A stretch of DNA of 37,589 bases from CALBZH01 sp964538515. Lineage in GTDB: Bacteria; Desulfobacterota; Syntrophobacteria; Syntrophobacterales; Syntrophobacteraceae. The stretch's first letter is position 1; every line of letters begins with the position of its first letter. Made by a program: the position numbers and the translations under genes. Below, piece after piece: positions 24,340-32,353 of this stretch. The notes beneath the pieces were generated by a model. That model did not search any database. It saw only the letters and a list, made by a program, of their open reading frames with translations, and was not told where the DNA came from. Where the stretch lies: contig CAZIEW010000058.1 of NCBI GenBank assembly GCA_964538515.1, forward strand, positions 1-37,589. The letters are read 5' to 3'.

Positions 24340-25014
24340 ATGCGGCTCTTGCTCGTCGAAGACGACCAGAAGATTGCTTCGTTTCTGATCCAGGGATTGA
24401 AGGAGGCGGGCTTTGCGATCGATCACGCCCGGGATGGCGAAGAGGGGCTCAACCTGGCGCTCTCCGAGCCTTACGACGCCGCCGTGATCGACATCCTGCT
24501 TCCGTGCTTGGACGGTCTTCACCTGATCGAATCCATGCGAAGCCAGGGAGTCAATACGCCTGTCATCATTTTAAGCGCCAAGCGTTCGGTGGACGACCGG
24601 GTAAGAGGACTCCAATCCGGAAGCGACGACTATCTGACTAAGCCCTTTGCGTTTTCCGAGCTCCTGGCGCGTGTGCAGGCCCTTATCCGGCGATCGAGCG
24701 GAGCAGTGGAGCCCACGACTCTCACCGTGGGAGATCTCAATCTTGACCTGCTAAAGCGCGAGGTGGTTCGCTCAGGCCAGAAGATCGACCTGCAGCCCCG
24801 CGAATTCAGCCTCCTCGAATACCTGATGCGCAATGCGGACCGTGTGGTTTCCAAAACCATGATCCTCGAGCACGTTTGGGACTACAGCTTCGATCCTCAG
24901 ACCAACGTTGTGGATGTGCTGGTCTGCCGCCTCCGCAACAAAATCGACAAGGGGTTCGAGTCTCAGTTGATCCACACCATCCGGGGGGTGGGGTATGTAC
25001 TCAAGACCGCTTGA
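24340..25014 (+). CDS. OmpR-family response regulator (system 1)
   Basis: A 224-residue transcription factor. The receiver domain has the acidic pair in VEDD at 7-9, phospho-acceptor Asp51 in IDILLPCLDG and Lys101 in TKPF; the C-terminal winged helix carries LTVGDLNLDLLKREV, LQPREFSLLEYLM and NVVDVLVCRLRNKID. It resembles CusR/CopR-type metal-response regulators. The kinase gene starts 20 bases before its stop, so the pair is translationally coupled. ATG 24340 has only a weak GGCAGGA site. Downstream targets probably include the adjacent membrane-protein and exporter genes, by position only. Confidence 0.93.
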   Translation: MRLLLVEDDQKIASFLIQGLKEAGFAIDHARDGEEGLNLALSEPYDAAVIDILLPCLDGLHLIESMRSQGVNTPVIILSAKRSVDDRVRGLQSGSDDYLTKPFAFSELLARVQALIRRSSGAVEPTTLTVGDLNLDLLKREVVRSGQKIDLQPREFSLLEYLMRNADRVVSKTMILEHVWDYSFDPQTNVVDVLVCRLRNKIDKGFESQLIHTIRGVGYVLKTA

Positions 25015-26416
25015 TCAGCTCAAGCGGAGTGCCGGGCTCCGCCTGGTTTTCTGGTACTCGACCATGTTCATCCTGGGCTCCGTACTTGTATTCGTCCTGG
25101 CTTACCTGGTGCTCTCCTCATCACTTCAAGAAAAGGATCGGGAAATCATCCGGTCGAAGCTTGACGAATACACGTTCCAGTATCAGACGGGAGGTCTGGA
25201 TGCTCTGATCAAGGAAATGGAGCTCGAAAAACCTCTCAATGAGCGCGATGGCCTGTGGGTCCGCCTCGGACGGGCAGACGGTCAAACCCTTCTCGTTGCC
25301 TCACTTGATCCGCCAAAGGGGTTCCATCCTGAAAACATAAGGCTTCCGAAGGAAGCAAACGACGATTTATGGACCGAATTGGAAGGGAAGAACGATGAGG
25401 ATCGCCTCGTTATAGACACACGCTTTCTCTCCGAAAACATTGTCATGCAGGTGGGGAAATCCACGTGGCAGCTTAACGAACTGCTCGAGCGCTTTCGGGC
25501 AACGTTCGCACTCATCCTGATTCCGACAGTCGCGATCGGCTTCGTTGGGGGCGCTTTTTTGGCCTTCCGCATCCTGCGGCCCGTTCGCGACTTGATCCAC
25601 ACCGTAAAACGCATCGACACCGGCAAAATGGACGCTCGGGTCCCGGCATCACCGAGAAACGATGAGCTCGGGGAGCTCGTGCATCTGTTCAACGGGATGC
25701 TCGAACGGATTCAGACGCTCATCGCCGGCATGCGCGAGGCTCTTGACGATGTGGCCCACGACTTGCGGACACCGCTTACACGGATGCGCAGTGTGGTCGA
25801 GACGGTCCTGCAGACCGACTGCGATGCGAACCGTCTCCGGGAGGCCCTGATGGACTGCGCTGAAGAATCGGAGCGGATTGGCGTCATGCTGACAACGCTG
25901 ATGGATATTTCCGAGGCGGAAACTGGTGTGATGCAGCTGCATCCGGCACGAACGAATATGGCGGTCTTGATTCACGAGATGGTCGAGCTCTACCAGGTTG
26001 TGGCAGAGGACAAGGGAGTCGAGCTGGACTACCAGGGACCTGACACTCTGGAGGTTCTAGTAGATCCTGGACGCATGCGGCAGGTCCTTGCCAACCTGCT
26101 CGACAACGCCGTGAAGTACACCGCGGCCGGAGGCAAGGTCGAAATCGGTGCTCATGCCGGAGCAAAAGAAGTCGTCGTGACGGTCAAAGACAATGGCGCC
26201 GGCATCGATCCGGTTGATCTGCCCAGAATTTTCGACCGATTGTACCGGGGCGACAAAAGCCGCACTCACCGGGGACTTGGCCTGGGGCTGAGCCTGGTGC
26301 AAGCGGTTGTGCACGCCCACAAGGGCCGAATCGAGGTTGTGAGCCATCCCGGACGGGGCTGCCAGTTCACCCTCTTTCTGCCCATCGTGACTGCCAGCCT
26401 GAGCTCGCCATCCTGA
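24995..26416 (+). CDS. sensor histidine kinase (system 1)
   Basis: A 473-residue inner-membrane kinase. Two helices (about 17-42 and 168-192) bracket a periplasmic sensor of about 125 residues. A HAMP domain follows (PVRDLIHTVKRIDTG), then the phosphorylated His255 in DDVAHDLRTPLTRMR, the N-box LANLLDNAVKYT near 365-376, DNGAGI, FDRLYRGDKSR and the GLGLGLSLV ATP lid. The sensor domain has no clear metal-binding cluster. ATG 24995 is preceded by a G-rich GGGGTGGGG site inside the regulator gene. Confidence 0.93.
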   Translation: MYSRPLDQLKRSAGLRLVFWYSTMFILGSVLVFVLAYLVLSSSLQEKDREIIRSKLDEYTFQYQTGGLDALIKEMELEKPLNERDGLWVRLGRADGQTLLVASLDPPKGFHPENIRLPKEANDDLWTELEGKNDEDRLVIDTRFLSENIVMQVGKSTWQLNELLERFRATFALILIPTVAIGFVGGAFLAFRILRPVRDLIHTVKRIDTGKMDARVPASPRNDELGELVHLFNGMLERIQTLIAGMREALDDVAHDLRTPLTRMRSVVETVLQTDCDANRLREALMDCAEESERIGVMLTTLMDISEAETGVMQLHPARTNMAVLIHEMVELYQVVAEDKGVELDYQGPDTLEVLVDPGRMRQVLANLLDNAVKYTAAGGKVEIGAHAGAKEVVVTVKDNGAGIDPVDLPRIFDRLYRGDKSRTHRGLGLGLSLVQAVVHAHKGRIEVVSHPGRGCQFTLFLPIVTASLSSPS

Positions 26417-26732
26417 AGACCCAACCCTTTTCGACTGCTCCGCACGGGTCGGCAAGCACCATCCCCACCTTTCAGCGTCGCTCGGTCAGACATCTCCATC
26501 ACTGGATCAGCGGATGTACTCCTCCCCCTGTGTCCAACCCGTACTAGCTTTCGATCGGGATTCCTCCATTACCGACTTGTAATCTTGCTTCCATCTTCCA
26601 GCAATGCGCCAGTCTTAAAATCACAGTTATCCAATCGGGCTCGCCGGGAGCTGGATTGGATGCGCTCATGGATGAGATAGACGTGCTGCAGATCGTTCTG
26701 ATCGCAGCACCGGCGAAAGAAGGGAGATACCA
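26417..26732. other. 316-base gap with a leader hairpin
   Basis: Between the kinase and the COG4705 gene. TCCAATC (26630-26636) and GATTGGA (26654-26660) form a 7-bp inverted repeat, and a stronger stem follows at 26683-26710, described separately. A single TTGTAATC lies near 26578. No promoter is convincing. Confidence 0.45.
26683..26710 (+). promoter_or_regulatory. 5' leader hairpin of the COG4705 gene
   Basis: GTGCTGC and GCAGCAC pair, and the inner GATC/GATC extends the stem to 11 bp with one bulged A and a five-base loop. It ends about 12 bases before the GGGAG ribosome site of the next gene, so it could limit translation start or stabilise the leader. Confidence 0.45.
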
Positions 26733-27539
26733 ATGGCAGCAGGCTCTTATCCGATCAATGTTCTCCGTGAGAATTCGCTCAGCAAAGTTCCGCTCGTCAC
26801 CCTCGGCTTCTGGATTATCAAGATCTGTGCGACAACCGTCGGAGAAACAGGCGGGGACGCCCTTTCCATGTCCTTGAATCTCGGCTATGCGATCAGCAGC
26901 CTGATCTTTCTCGGGTTCTTCTGTATCGCGGTGATCGCGCAGGTCGCCTCAAGACGCTACCATCCGCTCACCTACTGGTCAGTTGTGATTGCCACGACGA
27001 CGGTTGGAACGACACTCTCCGACTACCTGGACCGCACGCTCGGACTTGGATATGTGAGATCGTCAATCCTCCTGCTCAGCGGCGTGGTTCTTGTCCTTTT
27101 CGCATGGCAAAAGTCATCGGGGGAGATCCAGTATGAAAACATCAGCACCGCCAAAGACGAGGTCTTCTACTGGCTGACCATCCTCGTGTCGAACACATTA
27201 GGGACCGCACTGGGAGATTTCGTGGCAACCACCACGGGCCTCGGGTTTGAGCTCGGAGCACTCGTATTTGCAGGACTAATTGGACTCGTTGCCGTCGCGT
27301 ACCTCTTTACGAATATTCCGGGCACTCTCCTCTTCTGGGCAGCGTATATCCTGACCCGTCCTCTTGGAGCCACCCTTGGCGATACCCTGACCAAACCCTT
27401 CATGGAGGGCGGCCTTAATTTGAGCCGCGTTGCGTCCTCGCTCGCGATCACCGCGTTCATGGTTGCAGCGGTCTTCGTGACGTCAAGGAGATCGAGCTAC
27501 TCATTTTCGCTTCCGTCTGGGAAAACCGGGGTTTTATAA
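26733..27539 (+). CDS. COG4705-type membrane protein with four internal repeats
   Basis: A 268-residue polytopic inner-membrane protein of an uncharacterised family (recognised by KVPLVTLGFWIIKI plus the TTVGE-x2-GD motif). About eight helices can be drawn. Four repeats of a G-x-T/A-x2-D motif occur at about 34-46 (TTVGETGGDAL), 89-101 (TTVGTTLSDYL), 154-166 (NTLGTALGDFV) and 209-221 (RPLGATLGDTL), each followed by a GLGY/GLGF/GLNL-like turn. The even spacing of 55-65 residues implies an ancestral two-helix unit repeated four times, with an acidic residue in each, as in small-substrate transporters. Function unknown. ATG 26733 has GGGAG eight bases upstream. Confidence 0.8.
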   Translation: MAAGSYPINVLRENSLSKVPLVTLGFWIIKICATTVGETGGDALSMSLNLGYAISSLIFLGFFCIAVIAQVASRRYHPLTYWSVVIATTTVGTTLSDYLDRTLGLGYVRSSILLLSGVVLVLFAWQKSSGEIQYENISTAKDEVFYWLTILVSNTLGTALGDFVATTTGLGFELGALVFAGLIGLVAVAYLFTNIPGTLLFWAAYILTRPLGATLGDTLTKPFMEGGLNLSRVASSLAITAFMVAAVFVTSRRSSYSFSLPSGKTGVL

Positions 27540-27581
27540 GCGGTTGTCGTCTCCTGCTGAATGCGTTGCTGAAGTCAGCAT

Positions 27582-27624
27582 TACCGTCTCCCTGCCTCTC
27601 CAGCAACCGAAAGGAGAGACGGTA
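27582..27624 (+). terminator. inverted repeat between COG4705 and exporter operon
   Basis: TACCGTCTC (27582-27590) and GAGACGGTA (27616-27624) form a 9-bp stem with a 25-base loop; CGGTTG (27541-27546) and CAACCG (27604-27609) give a competing pairing. No U tract follows, so this is a structured leader or separator, not a clear intrinsic terminator. Confidence 0.35.
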
Positions 27625-27689
27625 GGCGGGAGCTGCTCAGCCGGAGTAAAAAGCCGACGCACCGTCGAAGGCAGAAAGGAGTTGTGACC

Positions 27690-28316
27690 ATGAAGATAAG
27701 AACAACAGGGGCCCTGGCCCTCGCAATTGCCATCCTCGTCAGTGGCATTCACTCGGAAAGAGGCTATGCCTACTCGACCGATGCGGGAGCGCTGTTCGCC
27801 CGATTCTCGATCGCTGGAAACAACCATAAGGCCGCCGAACGGGAGAAGAATCCTCCGGGCGACATTCCAGACAACCAGGTGTTCATCCCGTACCGATCCG
27901 CAGCCGGAGGCTATTCGCTCAAAGTGCCCGAGGGCTGGGCTTGCACCGAGACCGGAGCCGACGTGAGCTTTACCGATCATCTGAACGCCATCACGGTCGT
28001 CATCACCGATTCCCCACAAGCTCCCGACGTGAAGAGCGTGCGTGACGGGAAGGTTGCGATCCTGGATCGGACCGGGAAGGCCGTCTCCGCCCAAGAGGCT
28101 CTCGAGGTGCGAATCTCGGGAATGCGAGTCCTTCATATGGTGTACGCGTCCCATTCCGAGCCGAACGCTGTGACCGGGAAGTCAGCTCGTCTCGAAAACG
28201 AGGCCTTTTTGTTCTTCAAGGGCGGGAAGCTCGCCACACTCACTCTTTCGGCTCCAACGGGGGCAGACAACGCGGACCAATGGAAGCTCATCTCCCAGAG
28301 CTTCAGGTGGAATTGA
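27690..28316 (+). CDS. exported PsbP/LpqN-like protein of the exporter operon
   Basis: A 208-residue exported protein. Residues 1-27 are a signal peptide (ALALAIAILVSG core). After a polar linker the mature part, from about 70, has the pattern GGYSLKVPEGWACTETG, FTDHLNAITVVIT, a long middle, FLFFKGGKLATLTLSAP and a final DQWKLISQSFRW; this order is typical of the PsbP/Mog1/LpqN-like beta sandwich. No cysteine lipobox is present. The frame allows GTG 27684, but ATG 27690 lies eight bases after AAAGGAG. It ends one base before the first ATPase start, so it is the first gene of the exporter operon and likely the periplasmic partner of it. Confidence 0.75.
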   Translation: MKIRTTGALALAIAILVSGIHSERGYAYSTDAGALFARFSIAGNNHKAAEREKNPPGDIPDNQVFIPYRSAAGGYSLKVPEGWACTETGADVSFTDHLNAITVVITDSPQAPDVKSVRDGKVAILDRTGKAVSAQEALEVRISGMRVLHMVYASHSEPNAVTGKSARLENEAFLFFKGGKLATLTLSAPTGADNADQWKLISQSFRWN

Positions 28317-28317
28317 G

Positions 28318-28983
28318 ATGAAGGCACTCGAAGCTCACGAGCTCTATCGATTCTTTCATGTCGAAAACGAGGAGACGCTGGCTCTCAAGGGCGTGAGTCT
28401 CACGGTCGAAGCCGGTGAGATGGTCGCCGTCGAAGGTCCGTCGGGCAGCGGCAAGTCAACGCTTGTCAATTGCCTCGCCGGGCTGGACGAGCCGGACGGG
28501 GGATGGGTGGCGATCATGGGGCAGCGGATCACGCGCAGACCCGAATCTGAGCGTGCCGTCATACGCGCACGCTCGTTGGGGATCCTGCTCCAATCCGGCA
28601 ATCTGATCGATCATCTTACCGTCGAAGACAACGTGCGATTGGCAATGCAGCTCGCCGCCCGAAGCGATGAAGGGCGGCTCAACGCATTGATCGAGCGGGT
28701 CGGCATCGAGCACGTCCGTCGTGCGCGTCCTTTTCAGATTTCTGGGGGAGAAGCCGCGCGGGCTGCTTTGGTCGTTGCACTCGTTTCGCGGCCTGCGGTG
28801 CTGCTCGCCGATGAGCCCACCGGGGAAGTCGATGCAGAAACGGAGCAGAAGATTCTTCATCTGCTCGACCTCCACCGGAGAGAAGGCGGCGGGGTGCTGC
28901 TCGTTACACACAGCGAGGCGGCAGCGGCCTCCGCAAATCGGCGGCTCCAGCTGCTGGACGGGAAGGTGGTGGGGCATGCCTGA
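28318..28983 (+). CDS. LolD/MacB-type ABC ATPase, first of two
   Basis: A 221-residue nucleotide-binding subunit. Walker A is GPSGSGKST at 40-48, the Q-loop is ILLQSGNLIDHLT, Walker B is VLLADEPTGEVD and the switch is LVTHSEAAA. The signature is ISGGEAARAA instead of LSGGQ-x-QR, with Glu replacing Gln. The start is one base after the previous stop. Its partner at 28976-29656 overlaps the 3' end by eight bases, so both are made together; they likely form a heterodimer under the single large permease. Confidence 0.9.
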   Translation: MKALEAHELYRFFHVENEETLALKGVSLTVEAGEMVAVEGPSGSGKSTLVNCLAGLDEPDGGWVAIMGQRITRRPESERAVIRARSLGILLQSGNLIDHLTVEDNVRLAMQLAARSDEGRLNALIERVGIEHVRRARPFQISGGEAARAALVVALVSRPAVLLADEPTGEVDAETEQKILHLLDLHRREGGGVLLVTHSEAAAASANRRLQLLDGKVVGHA

Positions 28984-29656
28984 AGTCCTGATCAGCATGC
29001 AAAACCTGGAACAGACTTACCTCCAAGGCAATGTGCCGGTACAGGTGCTCGACAAAATCGGAGGGCTGGTGTTTTCGGGAGACCGGATCGCCCTGACCGG
29101 CCCCTCCGGCAGCGGAAAGTCCACCTTGCTTCAGTTGATGGCGGGACTGGATGAGCCGAGCGGTGGGACAATCCACTGGCCTGGGCTTGGCGGTCGCAAG
29201 GGTCTTGGTCCCGGGCACGTAGGGCTCGTCTTTCAAACCACGAGCCTCGTGGCTCCTTTGAGCGTCGTGGAAAATGTCGAGCTCCCCATGCTGCTGGCGG
29301 GAGAGGATCTATCGAGAGCCAGGGCGTCTGCCATGGGGGCTCTGGAAACGCTGAAGCTCGAGGCCCTTGCCGACAAGCTTCCGGAGGAGCTTTCCGGAGG
29401 TCAGGCCCAGCGTGTGGCCGTCGCCCGGGCGTTGTCCTCCCGCCCGAAGCTCCTCCTGGCGGATGAGCCCACGGGGCAGCTTGACCGTACCACGGCAGGA
29501 CACCTCATAAGCTGCCTTCTGGACGCCCTGACGTCGACAGGCGCTGCGCTCATCGTGGCAACCCACGATCTTGCGATCGCCAGACGAATGAAAACGCAGT
29601 GGCATTTACGGCACGGCCGACTGGAGATCAAGCGATGCTCTTCTATCGATGGATGA
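28976..29656 (+). CDS. LolD/MacB-type ABC ATPase, second of two
   Basis: A 226-residue nucleotide-binding subunit with fully canonical motifs: GPSGSGKST at 42-50, LVFQTTSLVAPL, LSGGQAQRVAVAR, LLLADEPTGQLD and VATHD. It overlaps the first ATPase by eight bases and the permease by 22 bases. The two ATPases are clearly different in sequence (signature Glu versus Gln), unlike LolD, where one protein supplies both sites. An upstream in-frame extension is only a shadow of the first ATPase. Confidence 0.92.
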   Translation: MPEVLISMQNLEQTYLQGNVPVQVLDKIGGLVFSGDRIALTGPSGSGKSTLLQLMAGLDEPSGGTIHWPGLGGRKGLGPGHVGLVFQTTSLVAPLSVVENVELPMLLAGEDLSRARASAMGALETLKLEALADKLPEELSGGQAQRVAVARALSSRPKLLLADEPTGQLDRTTAGHLISCLLDALTSTGAALIVATHDLAIARRMKTQWHLRHGRLEIKRCSSIDG

Positions 29657-32286
29657 TCGGGGTTATGAGGTGCCGGCCTGAGCGTTTGGTAGGCGCAATG
29701 GCAGGGGTTGCCGTGACGGTGGCGCTCTTGGCATCCCTGGGGATCTTCTTGACCACAAGCGCCACGAGGATGACCGTGCGCGCAATCGAGGGGGTTCCAG
29801 TGGACTGGCAGATTCAGCTCTCGCCGGGAGCGGATCAAGCTGCCGTTCTCGAAGGTCTTGCCCACACCTTCCCCAACAAGAGAGTCGAAACCGTGGCGTA
29901 CGCCGATGCCGCCGGCCTGACGGCGACGACGGGTGGAACCGTGCAAACGACCGGCTCCGCCAAGGTAATCGGGATCGGCCCGGAATACATGGCTGCGTTT
30001 CCGCGCGAGATTCGACTGCTTACGGGCTCGAGCAAAGGCGTCCTAGTGGCTCAGCAGACTGCGGCCAACCTGCACGTGAAGGAAGGCGACACCCTGACGA
30101 TCATGCGCCAGGGGCTGGCCCCGGTTGAGCTGAGAGTCGACGGAACGGTAGATCTTCCCTATGCGGATTCGCTTTTCCAGAGTGTCGGTGCGTCTCCCGG
30201 CACCGCCCCCCACGCTCCACCCGACAACGTACTCCTGATTCCCGAACCGGAGTGGCATCTTCTTTTCGACCCTCAAGCCGCGATCCATCCCGATTCGGTT
30301 CGCGTCCAGCTTCATGCCCGGTTGGGCGCGCCCTTGCCGCCGGATCCCTCCGAAGCCTATCTAACGGCCAAACGACTTGCGAGCCACCTGGAAGCCATCA
30401 GTGCGGCGGGCGCCACCGTGGGAAACAACCTCGCGGCTCGTCTGGAAGCCGTGCGCTCCGATGCGCTTTATGCTCGGGTGCTGTTTCTCTTCCTGGGCCT
30501 TCCGGGGGTCACCCTGGCAGTGCTGCTCACCCTCCTCGTCGTCGCCTCCGGCCGGAAGCACCACCTGGTGGAGCAGGCTCTGCTTCGAATCCGCGGGGCG
30601 TCCCTTGGCTGGATCTGGGCATTCCAGGCCGTGGAGGCGTTGCTTGTTGGGTTGGGAGGGGTCTTGTTCGGAGCCGCACTGACGGGGGGCGCCTGCCGTG
30701 TGCTTGTCCCCGATGCCGCGCTCGGGAGCAGGGACGCGCTGATCTGGCTGCTGGCCAGCTGCACGACAGGCTTTCTTCTTGCCATCGCGGCAGTCCTGGC
30801 TCCGGCCACCTGGCAGGCTCGACGCTCCTCGGTTTCCTCCAGTCGCCCTCTCGTGAGGACCCAGTCCACTGCTTTCTGGCTGAAGCTCTACCTGGATGGG
30901 ATCCTTCTGGCGATCGCAGCCGGGGTTTTCTGGAAGATGGCGAGCTCAGGCTACGAGGTTGTGCTTGCTCCCGAAGGGGTACCGCAGATCTCCGTCCACT
31001 ACGAGGCTTTCGTGGCGCCATTTTGCTTTTGGATAGGGGGGATCCTGTTGGCCGTTCGGGTTTGGAAAAAAGCGCTGTTCGTGTGCCGAGGGCTGATTGC
31101 CCGCGCCCTTGGTCCTTTTGTGAACAACCTCTCTGCGGTGGTGGCTGCCTTCCTCGGCCGTCAGCGCATTCTGGTCACTCGGGGGGTGATGCTGGTGGGG
31201 CTGGCGGTTTCCTTCGCCGTTTCCACCTCTGTGTTCAATACCACCTACAACGCTCAAGCCCGAATCGACGCCGAGCTGACCAACGGAGCCGATGTCGCGG
31301 TCAAAGGAACAACCACCGCAGCACCGGGTGACGGACTGGCTCAACTGAGGGATCTCCCGGGGGTTGCCGCCGCTCAGGCCATGATGCACCGGTTCGCGTA
31401 CGTGGGAAACGACCTCCAGGATCTTTACGGGATCGATCCGCATCACATCGGAGAAGCCGCGCCGATCTCGGAGGCGTTCTTCGTGGGAGGCAAGGCGCTC
31501 CTTGACGAGCTTTCAGGCAAGCGAGACGGGATCCTTGTTTCGGAGGAAACGAAGCGAGATTTCCAGCTTGAGCCGGGCGACCTTTTGAACCTGCGTCTCC
31601 AGTTTCCCTCGGACCATAAGTACCATGTCGTACCGTTCCACTTTATCGGTGTCGTGCGGGAGTTTCCCACCGCCCCGACGGATTCCTTCTTGGTCGCCAA
31701 TGCCGATTACATCGCCGAGCAGACCGGATCACACGCACGGGAGATCGTCCTCCTGCGGGCTGTGGGTGACCCCGCTGACCTTGCGGCCGGTGTGAGGCGC
31801 CTTGTGGGATCGTTTCCCGGAGTCAGCGTGACCGATATTGCAGCCGTTCAGAAAGCCATTGGATCCAGTCTTACCTCGGTGGATCTTCGAGGCTTGAGCA
31901 GGCTGGAGTCAGCGTTTTCAGTCCTGCTCATCCTGGGCGCCACGGGATTGATGCTCGCCCTCAGCCTCTACGAGCGGCGTCGGGATCTGGCCATCCTTGC
32001 GGCTTTGGGGGCGAGAAGCAGCCAATTGGGAGCGTTTGTTTGGAGTGAGGGGGCGTTGATTCTCGGCGGAGGCAGTCTCGTGGGCCTCGTGCTTGGCCTT
32101 GGGCTGGCGGAAATGCTGGTCAAGCTGCTCCAGGGGGTCTTCGATCCACCGCCGGAGCAGCTCGTCATACCCTGGAGCTATCTGGCAATTCTGGCTCTGT
32201 GCGCGGGATCCTCCGCAGTCTTGGCCGTGATGCGCATGAAGGCCGTGTCGCATCGTGCGGCTATGGAAGAGCTTCGCAAGCTCTGA
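29635..32286 (+). CDS. FtsX-family ABC permease, 883 residues
   Basis: An inner-membrane permease with a duplicated LolC/E-FtsX architecture. The N-terminal helix at about 14-38 is followed by a large periplasmic MacB-PCD-like domain, then helices near 282-303, 330-355 and 375-395 (first FtsX core). A second helix near 510-535 leads into another periplasmic domain (about 540-750) and the C-terminal FtsX core, which includes RRDLAILAALGARSSQLG, the coupling loop that contacts ATPases. One polypeptide thus supplies both halves of the channel. ATG 29635 lies inside the second ATPase gene. Such mechanotransmitting systems move lipoproteins, peptides or drive envelope enzymes; the cargo here is unknown. 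Confidence 0.88.
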   Translation: MLFYRWMIGVMRCRPERLVGAMAGVAVTVALLASLGIFLTTSATRMTVRAIEGVPVDWQIQLSPGADQAAVLEGLAHTFPNKRVETVAYADAAGLTATTGGTVQTTGSAKVIGIGPEYMAAFPREIRLLTGSSKGVLVAQQTAANLHVKEGDTLTIMRQGLAPVELRVDGTVDLPYADSLFQSVGASPGTAPHAPPDNVLLIPEPEWHLLFDPQAAIHPDSVRVQLHARLGAPLPPDPSEAYLTAKRLASHLEAISAAGATVGNNLAARLEAVRSDALYARVLFLFLGLPGVTLAVLLTLLVVASGRKHHLVEQALLRIRGASLGWIWAFQAVEALLVGLGGVLFGAALTGGACRVLVPDAALGSRDALIWLLASCTTGFLLAIAAVLAPATWQARRSSVSSSRPLVRTQSTAFWLKLYLDGILLAIAAGVFWKMASSGYEVVLAPEGVPQISVHYEAFVAPFCFWIGGILLAVRVWKKALFVCRGLIARALGPFVNNLSAVVAAFLGRQRILVTRGVMLVGLAVSFAVSTSVFNTTYNAQARIDAELTNGADVAVKGTTTAAPGDGLAQLRDLPGVAAAQAMMHRFAYVGNDLQDLYGIDPHHIGEAAPISEAFFVGGKALLDELSGKRDGILVSEETKRDFQLEPGDLLNLRLQFPSDHKYHVVPFHFIGVVREFPTAPTDSFLVANADYIAEQTGSHAREIVLLRAVGDPADLAAGVRRLVGSFPGVSVTDIAAVQKAIGSSLTSVDLRGLSRLESAFSVLLILGATGLMLALSLYERRRDLAILAALGARSSQLGAFVWSEGALILGGGSLVGLVLGLGLAEMLVKLLQGVFDPPPEQLVIPWSYLAILALCAGSSAVLAVMRMKAVSHRAAMEELRKL

Positions 32287-32353
32287 GGTGAAGCGCCGAG
32301 GATGGACGGGAACGGCATAGACAATGAAGCGAGCCATCTCGCACCTCGTAGCA

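Noticed and set aside
24088..24522. N-terminal extension of the small minus-strand frame to 195 residues.
   Set aside because: It would run antisense into the response regulator receiver domain and has no ribosome site at its start; only the shorter version is kept as possible.
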